This document shows, in pieces, positions 1 to 8,580 of a stretch of 64,000 nt of DNA (the first letter of the stretch is position 1; each line of letters starts with the position of its first letter). Made by a program: the position numbers and the translations under genes. The stretch comes from Bacteroidales bacterium. GTDB taxonomy: Bacteria; Bacteroidota; Bacteroidia; Bacteroidales; Tenuifilaceae. The DNA lies in contig JAQVYY010000002.1 in assembly GCA_028708425.1 (NCBI GenBank), positions 62,001-126,000 of the forward strand, in the 5' to 3' direction. The notes under the pieces are model-generated. The model did no database searches. It saw only the letters and a list, made by a program, of their open reading frames with translations, and had not been told where the DNA came from.

Positions 1-3000
1 GATAATCGTTTCTCGGCCCGCACCTGATTTTCATAATTTCCAGAGAATTTATAGCTAACCCCTGACGGCACATTTAAGTCACCGGAATTAATACGGGCTT
101 GTATCGTGTTCTGCGCATCATTAACCACGTCCACTTCAGAAAAGCCAATCCGTTTATCGAATAAAACGTAACCCACCAAAAAAGTTTCCTCACTTTTTAT
201 GGCCTGTGGTCCTCTAACGTATTCAAAATCGACAAGTTGGGAGATGGGAATTTGAGCTCCGGTTGGTGTAGGTATCAGTATTTTACCCAGCGACTCGGGG
301 TCGTCCCTAAGTTCGCGCGGGTAGCGTACCCTTACCGGAAAACGTTCCCGCCCTTCAACCGAAGAGGTAATTTGCATTCCTCCAATGGCCGTTTCGATGG
401 TTTGCTGCACGTCTTCCACATTTAGCCCGTAGCGCGAAATTTCGTCGCGGTTAATGTTCAGGTGCAGGTAGGGTTTTCCCACAATCCGGTCGGCAAATAC
501 GGCCTCGGTTTTTACCGATGGTACCTGCTTTAAAATCTCCTCCAGCTGCATCCCAAAATTTTCAATAGTCGATAAATCAGGGCCATATACTTTAATCCCC
601 ATGGGAGCGCGCATACCCGTTTGCAACATCACCAAGCGGGTTTCAATGGGTTGCAGTTTTGGGGCAGAAGTTACGCCTGGTATTCTCGCTACTTTCACGA
701 TTTCATTCCAAATATCATCGGGCGATTTGATTTCCTGCCGCCAATTGCGGTAATAATTCCCTTTGGTATCTGGTATTAGCTCCTGAAGGGTTACTCCACT
801 GTGTAATGCTTCGGTATTGGTAAGCGTATCGCCGTTACTCAATATAAATCGGTCATTTTTATCTACCTTAAACCTTACCCGGTGCCCTTTTTCGTTGAGC
901 ATGTATTCAGGTCGGTAATTAATAACGTTCTCGTACATGGAGATGGGTGCAGGGTCGAGAGCAGACTCTACCCTTCCTAATTTTCCTACCGTAAGTTCAA
1001 CCTCCGGAATGTTGGTTAACAACATATCCAATTGCCCCAGAACTTTGCGGTTGTATTCAAAGCCTGAATGAGGCATGGAAGTAGGCATCAGCAGGAAGCT
1101 TCCTTCATTAAGTGAGGGCATAAATTCTTTCCCGATGGCGGGGAAGGTGTGGGTTAATCCTGACCATACTTTGGTAGTACGCACATTCCATCCAGCCCCG
1201 TCGAAGCCTTTGGCCACAAAACCAAAAATGTTGTTGAATCCCATCCAGGTAATTGCCCCGAAAAGAATTAAAAAAGAAGGAATTAACAGGAAGGTCACTT
1301 TATGGTTCAAACACCATCGGAGTATAGGTTTATAGAAATATTCAAGGATTAGGAAAAACCCTAAGATAATTGTTAAGAGCAGAGCCACAAATAGTATATT
1401 CATCATCAGGCTCTTGGCAGGCCCCAGCGGAAGCCAGTATCTGGCAAGTAACCAGATAACACCAATAAACACAATTATGATTTCAGCATGTGCGAGTACC
1501 CATAAGGTAAAAGACTGCATTCGTTGCTTCATTGCTGAACCGCTTGAAGAAGTATTTTTGCCTGTTTCTGATTTTTCTTTACCAAAACCAAAGCGCTTTC
1601 CGCTAAATGCTTTCACTACCCCGACAACGCCAAATGCTAGCAAAATCAATCCGCCCCAGGTCTGTCCGGCAATAAGGACAGCAATTCCGATGGGAATCAG
1701 CGCGATGTTCAGCCACTTTCTAATTTTTTCATTTTTAATTTTCGCACCAAAAAACCAATGAGCCAGCGAGGGCATAATAAATAGTGAAACGATAAGCGCA
1801 GCAATAAGCGCGAACGTTTTGGTAAACGCCAGTGGACCGAAAAGTTTACCTTCGGCGGCCTGCATGGTAAACACCGGAATGAAGCTGACAATGGTGGTTG
1901 AAACCGCGGTAAGAATTGCAGAGCTAACCTCGGAGGCTCCGTTATAAATGGTGGTTATGAGCTTCTGTTCAGGAGGGGCCTCGTCGATGTGTTTGATGAT
2001 GTTCTCGGACAGGATTATCCCCAGGTCAACCATGGTTCCAATGGCAATGGCAATACCCGATAAAGCCACGATATTGGCATCCACATGAAAATAGCGCATG
2101 GCTATGAAAACCATGAGCACGGCGATGGGAAGCAAGCTGGAAATTAAAAGAGAAGCCCTGAGGTTCAGCACCATGACAATTACCACCAGAATAACAATCA
2201 GAATTTGAAGCGAGATGGCTTCTTCCAACGTTCCCAGGGTTTCGTGAATGAGACCGGAGCGGTCGTAGAATGGAACAATGGTTAGCTGGCTTTCTACCCC
2301 GTTGGCCAAAGTCTTTTTGGGCAGTCCGGGGGATATTTCCTTGATTTTATCTTTAACATTGTTGATGACCTGCAAGGGGTTTGCTCCGTAACGGGCCACA
2401 ACCACGCCGCCAATCACTTCGGCGCCGTCTTTGTCCAGTGCGCCTCTTCGGGTGGCAGGCCCCAACGAAACCACGGCAATATCCTGAATGCGTATGGGAA
2501 CATTATCCTGCACGGCAACCACGGCTTTTTCGATGTCTTCTACCTTTTTGATATAACCCAACCCGCGCACCAGGTATTCGGCCTGGTTTATTTCGATTGT
2601 TTTGGCGCCGACATCACGGTTGGATTTTTGAACAGCCTGCATTACTTTGCTAAGTGGAATATTGTATGCTTTCAGGGCATCGGGATTTACATCGATTTGG
2701 TATTCCTGCACAAAGCCACCAATTGACGCTACTTCCGAAACGCCTTCGGTGGCGTTCAGTCCATATTTCACGTAAAAATCCTGTACGGTACGAATTTCGT
2801 GCAAATCCCAGCCTCCGGTGGGGTTACCGGTTTTATCGCGGCCTTCGATGGTGTACCAGTAAACTTGCCCAAGCGCTGTTGCATCGGGACCCAAGGTGGG
2901 GTGAACGCCATCTGGCAGTAGGCTTGGTGGGAGTGAGTTTAATTTTTCGAGAATTCTCGACCGCGACCAGTAGAACTCAATATCCTCTTCGAAGATTATG

Positions 3001-3314
3001 TATATGCTCGAAAATCCAAAAATTGAAGTGCTTCTGACTGATTTAACACCTGGTATACCAAGCATATATGTGGTCAGAGGATAGGAGATCTGATCATCAA
3101 TATCTTGTGGTGACCTCCCATTCCACTCTGTAAATACAATTTGTTGATTTTCACCAATATCAGGTATGGCATCCACCAGAACAGGATCTGAGGGCAATGA
3201 ACCAACTTGCCAACCAAAAGGTGCAGTTATTACTCCCCATGATATAAATCCAATTAGCATGAGGATGGTAACTAACCTGTTCTCTAGAAAGTATTTTATA
3301 ATTCTATTTAGCAT
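1..3314 (-). CDS. cusA: CusA/CzcA-family heavy-metal efflux RND permease (3' end cut by window edge)
   Basis: Inner-membrane proton-driven pump of the HME-RND family, which exports Cu(I)/Ag(I) or divalent metals through a CusCBA-type tripartite complex. The minus frame opens at ATG 3314 (MLNRIIKYFLENRLVTILML) and stays open to the window edge, giving about 1104 codons. Visible hallmarks are the first helix, the periplasmic segment with TYMLGIPGVKSVRS, and a fourth-helix region GTMVDLGIILSENIIKHID carrying the acidic residue used for proton relay in this family. Between the two RND halves there is an extra hydrophobic stretch plus a Ser/Lys-rich linker (about plus 1320-1740), as in the long Bacteroidota members. 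The C-terminus lies outside the window. It sits downstream of an HMA protein and small Cys-rich proteins on the same strand, supporting a copper/silver role, but the metal is inferred. Confidence 0.93.
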   Translation of the reverse strand, partial: MLNRIIKYFLENRLVTILMLIGFISWGVITAPFGWQVGSLPSDPVLVDAIPDIGENQQIVFTEWNGRSPQDIDDQISYPLTTYMLGIPGVKSVRSTSIFGFSSIYIIFEEDIEFYWSRSRILEKLNSLPPSLLPDGVHPTLGPDATALGQVYWYTIEGRDKTGNPTGGWDLHEIRTVQDFYVKYGLNATEGVSEVASIGGFVQEYQIDVNPDALKAYNIPLSKVMQAVQKSNRDVGAKTIEINQAEYLVRGLGYIKKVEDIEKAVVAVQDNVPIRIQDIAVVSLGPATRRGALDKDGAEVIGGVVVARYGANPLQVINNVKDKIKEISPGLPKKTLANGVESQLTIVPFYDRSGLIHETLGTLEEAISLQILIVILVVIVMVLNLRASLLISSLLPIAVLMVFIAMRYFHVDANIVALSGIAIAIGTMVDLGIILSENIIKHIDEAPPEQKLITTIYNGASEVSSAILTAVSTTIVSFIPVFTMQAAEGKLFGPLAFTKTFALIAALIVSLFIMPSLAHWFFGAKIKNEKIRKWLNIALIPIGIAVLIAGQTWGGLILLAFGVVGVVKAFSGKRFGFGKEKSETGKNTSSSGSAMKQRMQSFTLWVLAHAEIIIVFIGVIWLLARYWLPLGPAKSLMMNILFVALLLTIILGFFLILEYFYKPILRWCLNHKVTFLLIPSFLILFGAITWMGFNNIFGFVAKGFDGAGWNVRTTKVWSGLTHTFPAIGKEFMPSLNEGSFLLMPTSMPHSGFEYNRKVLGQLDMLLTNIPEVELTVGKLGRVESALDPAPISMYENVINYRPEYMLNEKGHRVRFKVDKNDRFILSNGDTLTNTEALHSGVTLQELIPDTKGNYYRNWRQEIKSPDDIWNEIVKVARIPGVTSAPKLQPIETRLVMLQTGMRAPMGIKVYGPDLSTIENFGMQLEEILKQVPSVKTEAVFADRIVGKPYLHLNINRDEISRYGLNVEDVQQTIETAIGGMQITSSVEGRERFPVRVRYPRELRDDPESLGKILIPTPTGAQIPISQLVDFEYVRGPQAIKSEETFLVGYVLFDKRIGFSEVDVVNDAQNTIQARINSGDLNVPSGVSYKFSGNYENQVRAEKRL

Positions 3315-3386
3315 AGAAATTAATTTAATGAGCTTGTGACTAGTCCTAAGTAATCGTTTCGTTACAGGTTTTACAGGATTAAAAAT

Positions 3387-3635
3387 TACTATTGTCCGGT
3401 AAAAACAAAGTTAAACATTATAGATTCTTCGCTTCACTGCGTTTCGCTCTGAAACGTATGTTCGACAAAACCGTTGAAAATAGAAATGGCTTTGTCAATG
3501 ACAGATGTTTAGTTTTTAGGGGAGGGCTTGGCTAGCGGCTTCGCCGTTAGCCAAGCCCTCCCCTCCCAAATACAACTCAACGCCCTGTCATTCCGACCGT
3601 AGGGAGGAATCTATAAATATTAACCGGACGCCAAT
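3387..3635 (+). repeat. MITE-like element family 1, copy A, with perfect 10-bp target duplication
   Basis: A 249-bp non-coding element also found at 36201-36437 and, inverted, at 56290-56538. Its ends form imperfect inverted repeats: ACTATTGTCCGGT on the left and the complement of ATTGGCGTCCGGT on the right. The direct repeat GATTAAAAAT flanks it on both sides (3377-3386 and 3636-3645), which is the footprint of transposition. The centre (3519-3563) is a 21-bp stem with a 3-nt loop and one G/A mismatch. It fills most of the 358-bp gap between cusA and the HMA gene; no ORF or transposase lies inside. Confidence 0.9.
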
Positions 3636-3672
3636 GATTAAAAATACAATAATTAAGTGAGAGTTTAATCTT

Positions 3673-4020
3673 TTATGGTCTTTCGTATTTACAGCATGGG
3701 GGTAGTTTTTTGTAAACCCCATCCTCTGCTTTTTCCTTATCGGTATCATGACCAACCTTAGCAATGTTTTTATGTATGTCGGTTAGTTTAACTAATGTGG
3801 GATTAAAATCAATTTTTAGCATCTGGCTCTCCTTATCCCATGATGCTGATTTAACTCCCTCAATTTTTGCAGCATTTTCAATGCGGGTTTTACACATTCC
3901 GCATTCTCCGTATACTTTGAATTCTGTTGATTTACTTTGCTCCTGAGCAATTTGAACTGAAAAACCTTGAGCAAACCAGAACATTAATACGGTAAGTGAT
4001 AATGATATTTTAGTTAGCAT
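3673..4020 (-). CDS. Secreted heavy-metal-associated (HMA) domain protein
   Basis: A 115-residue periplasmic or secreted metallochaperone-like protein. An N-terminal signal peptide (MLTKISLSLTVLMFWFAQGF) precedes a ferredoxin-like HMA fold with the metal-binding motif GECGMCKTRIENAAKI (CxxC) near residue 38. A further Cys pair near the C-terminus (LPPCCKYERP) could add a second thiolate site. Proteins of this size with one HMA domain plus signal peptide are common next to CusA-type pumps in Bacteroidota, where they are thought to bind copper or mercury. It lies upstream of cusA on the same strand, but family-1 element copy A separates the two, so a shared transcript is uncertain. The metal specificity is inferred from context. 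Confidence 0.88.
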   Translation of the reverse strand: MLTKISLSLTVLMFWFAQGFSVQIAQEQSKSTEFKVYGECGMCKTRIENAAKIEGVKSASWDKESQMLKIDFNPTLVKLTDIHKNIAKVGHDTDKEKAEDGVYKKLPPCCKYERP

Positions 4021-4252
4021 AGTTGTATGATTTTAAAATTATTTAGAAAAATATCTATGTATTGTATAACCCTGTTGCACATGTGAGTGCCATGGGTAGG
4101 TTGAAATCCTGTCAATGGATTAGATAGCTTCTTACTTTTAGTGAGTACTAATTTTTAGATGGAAAACTAAACGGGCTTTTTAAAACCTATTTACGTAGGA
4201 TGTTAGCAGTACTGAAAATATAGAGACTCGCTAAAGTAAGCAGGATAAATCC

Positions 4253-4714
4253 TTAGGCTCTGAAGGGAATTTTAAGGCGTTGGTATAAAATAACAATTGC
4301 CCTACCGGATCGTGGAATGGGTAAGTGTTTATTATAAATTATTGATTTTGAGGTGATGCTGGAGTAGTTAATCTCCTGATCAACATCATAAGTAGTGAAA
4401 AGAAATTGAACGGGGGTACTTAACCTGCTGCTATCAACCTTTACGGTATCGTTAAGGGCTAGCAGCTCAAACAGTGTTGTGCAATTGCAACTCTCGCAAT
4501 CATCAACTCCACAGATGTTTTGGTTAGTATCGTTATGGTAAACAATTGGCTCAGGTATGTTGGACGAGCAACAACTTTGTTCTAAAAAAAACGAGGTGTT
4601 ATTATTTTCTTCTGTACTGCAATTACATAAATGATGAAATATGCTAAGCCCACCCATTGCAAATATTAGGTATCCGCTGAGTATAATGGTTAGTATGGGT
4701 TTAGCTGTTTTCAT
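4253..4714 (-). CDS. Cys/His-rich small membrane or secreted protein (HYC_CC_PP-like)
   Basis: 153 residues. An N-terminal hydrophobic segment (MKTAKPILTIILSGYLIFAM) is followed at once by a metal-ligand-like cluster: HHLCNC, then SCC about 20 residues on, then CGVDDCESCNC. The C-terminal part has PIPRSGRAIVILYQ. The order of an H-x-C motif, a CC pair and a later proline motif resembles the Bacteroidota family named HYC_CC_PP, which I recall by name only; assignment is tentative. It lies 15 bp downstream of the FeoB-associated Cys-rich gene and upstream of the HMA protein, so metal handling is the reasonable guess. No enzyme motif is visible. Confidence 0.72.
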   Translation of the reverse strand: MKTAKPILTIILSGYLIFAMGGLSIFHHLCNCSTEENNNTSFFLEQSCCSSNIPEPIVYHNDTNQNICGVDDCESCNCTTLFELLALNDTVKVDSSRLSTPVQFLFTTYDVDQEINYSSITSKSIIYNKHLPIPRSGRAIVILYQRLKIPFRA

Positions 4715-4729
4715 GCTTAAAATAGATGA

Positions 4730-4906
4730 TTACTTATGGCAATTTGTATTTTGCTTAGCTGATTTTACAGCACACCCAGAAGCAGGGCAACCGGCGCAAA
4801 ATGTGTTTTGTCGATTTTTATTAGGCTTCACGGCCTTGTATACACCCCATATCATGTAAATTATTGCACCTGCCACTGTAAGTAAAGCTAATATATCCTG
4901 AAACAT
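4730..4906 (-). CDS. FeoB-associated Cys-rich membrane protein (58 aa)
   Basis: Read directly on the minus strand: ATG at 4906, TAA at 4730-4732, 58 codons. The protein starts MFQDILALLTVAGAIIYMIW, one transmembrane helix, followed by a basic stretch KPNKNRQNTF and a Cys-rich tail CAGCPASGCAVK...NCHK. This is the layout of the FeoB-associated Cys-rich membrane family (about 45-60 residues), small inner-membrane proteins often found near ferrous iron or other metal transporters. No feoB is visible here; the neighbours are the Cys/His-rich protein 15 bp downstream and the HMA/CusA genes. It probably starts the metal operon. A plus-strand reading of the same DNA is a shadow. Confidence 0.85.
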   Translation of the reverse strand: MFQDILALLTVAGAIIYMIWGVYKAVKPNKNRQNTFCAGCPASGCAVKSAKQNTNCHK

Positions 4907-5102
4907 CTTTTTTGTCTTTTATACTTGAACAACGTTTCTTTGTTCTAAATGTTTAGCTACATTGTCGAAAAATATATTGTGCCGCCCTGGCTATATTGGT
5001 AGGTTTACTCAGTAGGTGCTTTGGTAATGATAGCCTGCAGCAAATAAGCAAAATAGGCCAAGCATAATTACACGAACAAAATATGTTTTAGAAAATATTT
5101 GT

Positions 5103-5137
5103 CTGTTAATCAAATAACAAAAAACTTTTTATCTTTG
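5103..5137 (+). promoter_or_regulatory. Promoter with Rex-like operator upstream of the hydrogenase sensory operon
   Basis: TATCTTTG at 5130-5137 matches the Bacteroidota -7 consensus TAnnTTTG exactly. Just upstream, at 5103-5120, lies CTGTTAATCAAATAACAA, whose core is the palindrome TGTTA-N6-TAACA. It fits the Rex consensus TTGTTAANNNNTTAACAA with two mismatches and matches the second hydrogenase promoter's site (9378-9395) at 15 of 18 positions. It would sit between the -33 and -7 elements, a typical repressor position. No convincing -33 TTG is present at the usual spacing. Rex assignment is an inference; no rex gene is in the window. Confidence 0.55.
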
Positions 5138-5201
5138 TCTTTACCTTAAATGGAAATTTTATGTTGATATTAGTTTAAAATTTGCGCTACAAATAAAATA
5201 G

Positions 5202-5552
5202 ATGGCCATGACGTTAAAAGAGGTTGCGGATATTCTTGATGCAAAAGTTTTGTGTGGAGAAGATCATTTAGACTACGAGATTGATTTTGCATTCTCATCG
5301 GATTTAATGAGCGATGTTCTCACAACACAAACCGATAGAATGCTGCTTATAACAGGTTTAGCCAATGTTCAGGCAATACGAACAGCAGAGATGTCGGATA
5401 TACATTGCATTGTATTTGTTCGCAACAAAGAGGTAACTCAGCCAATGATCGATTTAGCTCGCGAAAACAGCATGGTGCTACTCCAGTGCAAAAATTCTAT
5501 GTTTAAAGCTTCTGGACTTTTATATGAAAAAGGGTTGAAGCCTATTTTTTAA
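5202..5552 (+). CDS. DRTGG-domain-type regulatory protein, copy 1
   Basis: 116 residues, cytosolic, no membrane segment. The sequence MTLKEVADILDAKVLCGED followed by FSSDLMSDVL and IHCIVFVRNKEVTQPMIDLA matches the DRTGG-like domain proteins typically encoded with [FeFe] hydrogenases in Firmicutes and Thermotogae. It is clearly homologous to the protein at 7463-7798 (shared SDLxSDVx and a hydrophobic xxIVFVxxxE strand). First gene of the sensory operon, followed after 51 bp by an ATP-binding protein. Ligand and function are unknown; a nucleotide- or redox-sensing role is only a guess. Either ATG 5202 or ATG 5208 could be the start. Confidence 0.85.
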   Translation: MAMTLKEVADILDAKVLCGEDHLDYEIDFAFSSDLMSDVLTTQTDRMLLITGLANVQAIRTAEMSDIHCIVFVRNKEVTQPMIDLARENSMVLLQCKNSMFKASGLLYEKGLKPIF

Positions 5553-5603
5553 TGGGTTAAAAATGCTTTAATTTGTAACATAACCTTTTTTTAATATAAA
5601 ATT

Positions 5604-6017
5604 ATGAAGTTTGAGTATAAAATTGAGGGGGGCGATTTTACCCATGCAGGGTACGCATCGAGTCAGGTTAAAAAGGTTCTTAAACAGCTTAATGTTGATC
5701 CAAAGCTAATTAAACGGGTTGTTGTTTGTTTGTACGAGGCTGAGGTAAACGTAGTAGCACATGCTTGTAGCGGTACAATTTATATCGATATTAGCACAGA
5801 GAGAATTAAAATGAAACTCGAGGACAAAGGGCTTGGTATCCCCGATATAGATTTAGCCATGAAAAAAGGCTATTCAACAGCATCCTCAGCGGTACGTGAG
5901 ATGGGTTTTGGTGCTGGAATGGGCTTGCCAAACATTAAGAATAATGCCGATGAATTTAATCTCAGTAGTGTTGTTGACCAAGGAACAGTTCTTGAAATAG
6001 TAGTTTACTTTAAATAA
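5604..6017 (+). CDS. GHKL ATP-binding protein (RsbW/anti-sigma factor kinase type), copy 1
   Basis: A 137-residue single-domain ATPase of the HATPase_c/anti-sigma regulatory kinase type. The N box is YEAEVNVVAHA, the G1 box EDKGLGIPDID and the G2 box GFGAGMGLPNIK, all in the expected order. There is no sensor or phosphoacceptor domain, as in RsbW/SpoIIAB. It lies between the DRTGG protein and the sensory hydrogenase, a neighbourhood repeated in many hydrogenase operons, suggesting it binds or phosphorylates a partner encoded in the cluster. No sigma factor or anti-anti-sigma (STAS) protein is seen nearby, so its partner is unknown. Confidence 0.88.
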   Translation: MKFEYKIEGGDFTHAGYASSQVKKVLKQLNVDPKLIKRVVVCLYEAEVNVVAHACSGTIYIDISTERIKMKLEDKGLGIPDIDLAMKKGYSTASSAVREMGFGAGMGLPNIKNNADEFNLSSVVDQGTVLEIVVYFK

Positions 6018-6038
6018 TAAGCCATAATATCAACTTAG

Positions 6039-7427
6039 ATGGAAAGCAAAAGTTTTCATCATGCGCTAAAAATACTAAAGGATGTTTGCATCGGTTGCTC
6101 CAACTGCATGCGGGTTTGTCCTACCGAAGCCCTTAGGGTTCGGAATGGCAAGGCTGTATTGTACGATAATCGATGTATTGATTGTGGTGAATGCTTTAAG
6201 GTATGCCCTGTAAATGCAATTATTATTGAGCAGGACGATTTTTCGGAAATATATAGCTATGAGCGTCGAGTTGCTCTGGTGCCCGCCGTTTTACTCGGGC
6301 AGTTTCCTACCGATGTATCGCCACATGCGGTTTACACCACGCTTATTGAGCTTGGGTTTACCGATGTTTTTGAGGTGGAGAGCTCGGCCGAAGTGCTTAA
6401 AGATTTTATTAACGAATACATTGCTAACTCTAATACACCTAAACCCGTAATATCATCATTTTGTCCCGCTGTTGTTAGGCTTATTCAGGTTAAGTTCCCT
6501 GCTTTAGTCGATAACATTATGCTCCTTAAACCCCCGCTCGATTTATCGGCTTTATACTACAAGCAGATGCTTGTAGACCAAGGTGTTGCCGAGTCGGACA
6601 TAGGTATTTTTTACATTACTCCATGCGCTGCAAAAATTGCGGCTGTTAAGTCGCCTGTTGGTGATAGCTACTCATATGTTGATGGGGTAATAAATATGGA
6701 CGTAATTTACAATAAGGTGCTAAGGGTTATTAAACAAAAAACCGGCGATGATATTACGTATAAAAAAGCTTGCACTATAAATCCACAAAATATTTTATGG
6801 AGTTTAACCAACGGCGAAGCGAATCGTATCAAGGGGCGCTCGCTTGCAGTTGACGGGCTAAATAATGCGATTGACTTTCTTGAAAGACTTGAGAACGATG
6901 AGATAACCGATGTTGATTTTCTAGAGATTAGAACATGCGATGAGGGGTGTGCAGGTGGCGTTCTTAACTCTGGAAACAGGTTTTTAACCGTCGAAAGGCT
7001 TAAAAACAGAGTGAATAATCTTCTCGATAATAAGAGCGATATTCCTACCGAAAGTGCAAAGTGCTTTGAAAAGTATAGACCTATTTTCAAACAGAATATT
7101 TCCGTTGAGCCCGTTAAGCCTCGTAGTATGCTTAAGCTCGACGAGGATATGGCAATGGCCATGAAAAAGATGGAACGCGTTCAGCGCATCATGAGATTTC
7201 TGCCAGGAATAGACTGTGGATCATGTGGAGCACCATCATGTCAGGCTCTTGCAGAAGACATAGTGAAAGGGCATGCTGCCATTTCGCACTGCATTTTTAT
7301 GCAAAAAATGATGGAGCAAACCCGAAAACTTCATCCCGACCACTCTTTTCGCATTATGGAGAGTATTTGGGGAAAAGATAGATTTTCAAAGGGTAGCGAA
7401 AAGATAAAAAAACGCAAAAAGCGGTAG
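6039..7427 (+). CDS. Sensory-type [FeFe]-hydrogenase-domain protein with ferredoxin and C-terminal FeS domains
   Basis: 462 residues. N-terminal 2[4Fe-4S] ferredoxin domain (CIGCSNCMRVCP and CIDCGECFKVCP), a hydrogenase large-subunit C-terminal domain, then a C-terminal Fe-S domain (DCGSCGAPSCQALAEDIVKGHA). H-cluster loops are altered: SSFCPAV (near residue 140) instead of TSCCPxW, TPCAAK instead of MPCxxK, and TCDEGCAGG instead of ACPGGC. The four cysteines expected to hold the H-cluster cubane are kept, but the first Cys of the CC pair, used for proton transfer in catalytic enzymes, is Phe. These are features of the sensory-type groups, thought to sense H2 or redox rather than turn over fast. 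No PAS domain. Lys-rich C-terminus (IKKRKKR). Flanked by ATPase and DRTGG genes. Confidence 0.9.
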   Translation: MESKSFHHALKILKDVCIGCSNCMRVCPTEALRVRNGKAVLYDNRCIDCGECFKVCPVNAIIIEQDDFSEIYSYERRVALVPAVLLGQFPTDVSPHAVYTTLIELGFTDVFEVESSAEVLKDFINEYIANSNTPKPVISSFCPAVVRLIQVKFPALVDNIMLLKPPLDLSALYYKQMLVDQGVAESDIGIFYITPCAAKIAAVKSPVGDSYSYVDGVINMDVIYNKVLRVIKQKTGDDITYKKACTINPQNILWSLTNGEANRIKGRSLAVDGLNNAIDFLERLENDEITDVDFLEIRTCDEGCAGGVLNSGNRFLTVERLKNRVNNLLDNKSDIPTESAKCFEKYRPIFKQNISVEPVKPRSMLKLDEDMAMAMKKMERVQRIMRFLPGIDCGSCGAPSCQALAEDIVKGHAAISHCIFMQKMMEQTRKLHPDHSFRIMESIWGKDRFSKGSEKIKKRKKR

Positions 7428-7462
7428 GTTCCATATATTCAAAATCATTAAAATCATTAAGT

Positions 7463-7798
7463 ATGCAGGTTTCAGACATTGTTAAAGAGCTAAAATTAAA
7501 GGTTTACGGCGGAGAATCTGGCCTAAACCGAGAGGTTGATGGTGGTTATGCTTCCGATTTGTTGAGCGATGTAATGGGGCACGCTGATGCCGGAAATCTA
7601 TGGGTAACCCTTCAAAACCATAAAAATGTTATGGCCATAGCGTCGTTAAAAGAGCTTGCTGCCGTAATTTTAGTAAAAGGTATTGAGCCTGAGGCTGACA
7701 CGCTTGAGCAGTGCAACGAAGAGCAGATTCCAATACTGGGTACCGATTTGGAAACATTTGAGATTGTTGGTAAAATTTATCAACTAATTAGCTCCTAA
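7463..7798 (+). CDS. DRTGG-domain-type regulatory protein, copy 2
   Basis: 111 residues, soluble. MQVSDIVKELKLKVYGGES, YASDLLSDVMG and LAAVILVKGIEPEADTLE align with the first copy at 5202-5552, indicating an ancient duplication kept in the operon. It follows the sensory hydrogenase by 35 bp and precedes the PHP gene. The pairing of two DRTGG proteins around a sensory hydrogenase is also seen in fermentative Firmicutes. The molecular role is not established; a small-molecule or partner-binding regulatory domain is the usual description. Confidence 0.85.
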   Translation: MQVSDIVKELKLKVYGGESGLNREVDGGYASDLLSDVMGHADAGNLWVTLQNHKNVMAIASLKELAAVILVKGIEPEADTLEQCNEEQIPILGTDLETFEIVGKIYQLISS

Positions 7799-7839
7799 TT
7801 CTCTTTTGATATTTAAGCTTCTTGCAGAATCCTTACCTA

Positions 7840-8580
7840 ATGCAAACCTATCGAGCCGACTTACACATACATACCGTTTTGTCGCCCTGTGGCGATTTGG
7901 AAATGAGCCCGCGCAATATTGTTGAGCAGGCTAAGGCTCAAAATATCGATATTATTGCCATTGCTGATCATAATAGCACTTTACATGGACCCGTAATTAG
8001 GAAATTGGCTCAACCGTTAGGTATAACCGTAATTTTTGGGGCCGAGGTTACAACTCGCGAGGAGGTGCATTGTTTATGTCTTTTTGATACGGAATCACAG
8101 CGGAAAAAATTTCAGGAATATATCGACCTAAACCTGCCTAACATACCAAACGACCCCAAGAGCTTTGGCTATCAGGTTGTGGTTAATGAGAACGACGAAA
8201 TTATTGAAGAGATTGAGCCCCTACTTATTAATGGGTTAAAGGTGGGGATTTCCAGTGTAGAGCAAACTGTTCATTCGCTGGGGGGGCTTTTTATACCGGC
8301 GCACATCGACAGGCCAAGGAACAGCCTAATTAGTCAGCTGGGGTTTGTGCCACCTGACCTGAAATTTGATGCGCTCGAAATATTCTGGAAAACCAACCCC
8401 GCTGATATATTGTCTCAGTTTCCATATCTAAAAAATCCAACGCTAATTAAAAATTCCGATGCCCATTATATCCATCAGGTGGGCGAAACCTATACAACCT
8501 ACCAATTGGCAGAGCCTACTTTTAGCGAGTTGGTAAAAGCCCTAAAGGGCGAGGATGAGAGGCAGGTAGTTGGTTTTTAA
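7840..8580 (+). CDS. PHP-domain metal-dependent phosphoesterase
   Basis: Starts best at ATG 7840 (MQTYRADLHIHTVLSPCGDL), because the PHP domain begins at once; an upstream TTG at 7822 would add six residues with no homology support. PHP motifs: DLHIHT (motif I), IAIADHNS (motif II), FGAEVTT, PAHIDRP and a late NSDAH. Together these give the trinuclear metal site of PHP phosphoesterases, about 246 residues in all. PHP proteins are regular members of the HydABC neighbourhood in anaerobes, but the substrate is unknown; a signalling nucleotide or a phosphoprotein in the ATPase/DRTGG module is possible. The stop codon abuts, and is probably part of, repeat family 2 copy 1. Confidence 0.88.
   Translation: MQTYRADLHIHTVLSPCGDLEMSPRNIVEQAKAQNIDIIAIADHNSTLHGPVIRKLAQPLGITVIFGAEVTTREEVHCLCLFDTESQRKKFQEYIDLNLPNIPNDPKSFGYQVVVNENDEIIEEIEPLLINGLKVGISSVEQTVHSLGGLFIPAHIDRPRNSLISQLGFVPPDLKFDALEIFWKTNPADILSQFPYLKNPTLIKNSDAHYIHQVGETYTTYQLAEPTFSELVKALKGEDERQVVGF

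Noticed and set aside
2654..3037. 127-codon plus-strand ORF over the RND gene
   Set aside because: Shadow of the long open minus frame, which translates into an uninterrupted CusA-type protein.
3519..3563. Stand-alone terminator after the HMA gene
   Set aside because: The hairpin is part of a mobile-like element found in three places and lacks a T run; it may act as a terminator but is not annotated as one.
4641..4859. 72-codon plus-strand ORF
   Set aside because: It overlaps the Cys/His-rich gene start and the 58-residue FeoB-associated gene on the other strand; its translation has no family features, while the minus-strand reading gives a clear membrane helix and Cys motif.
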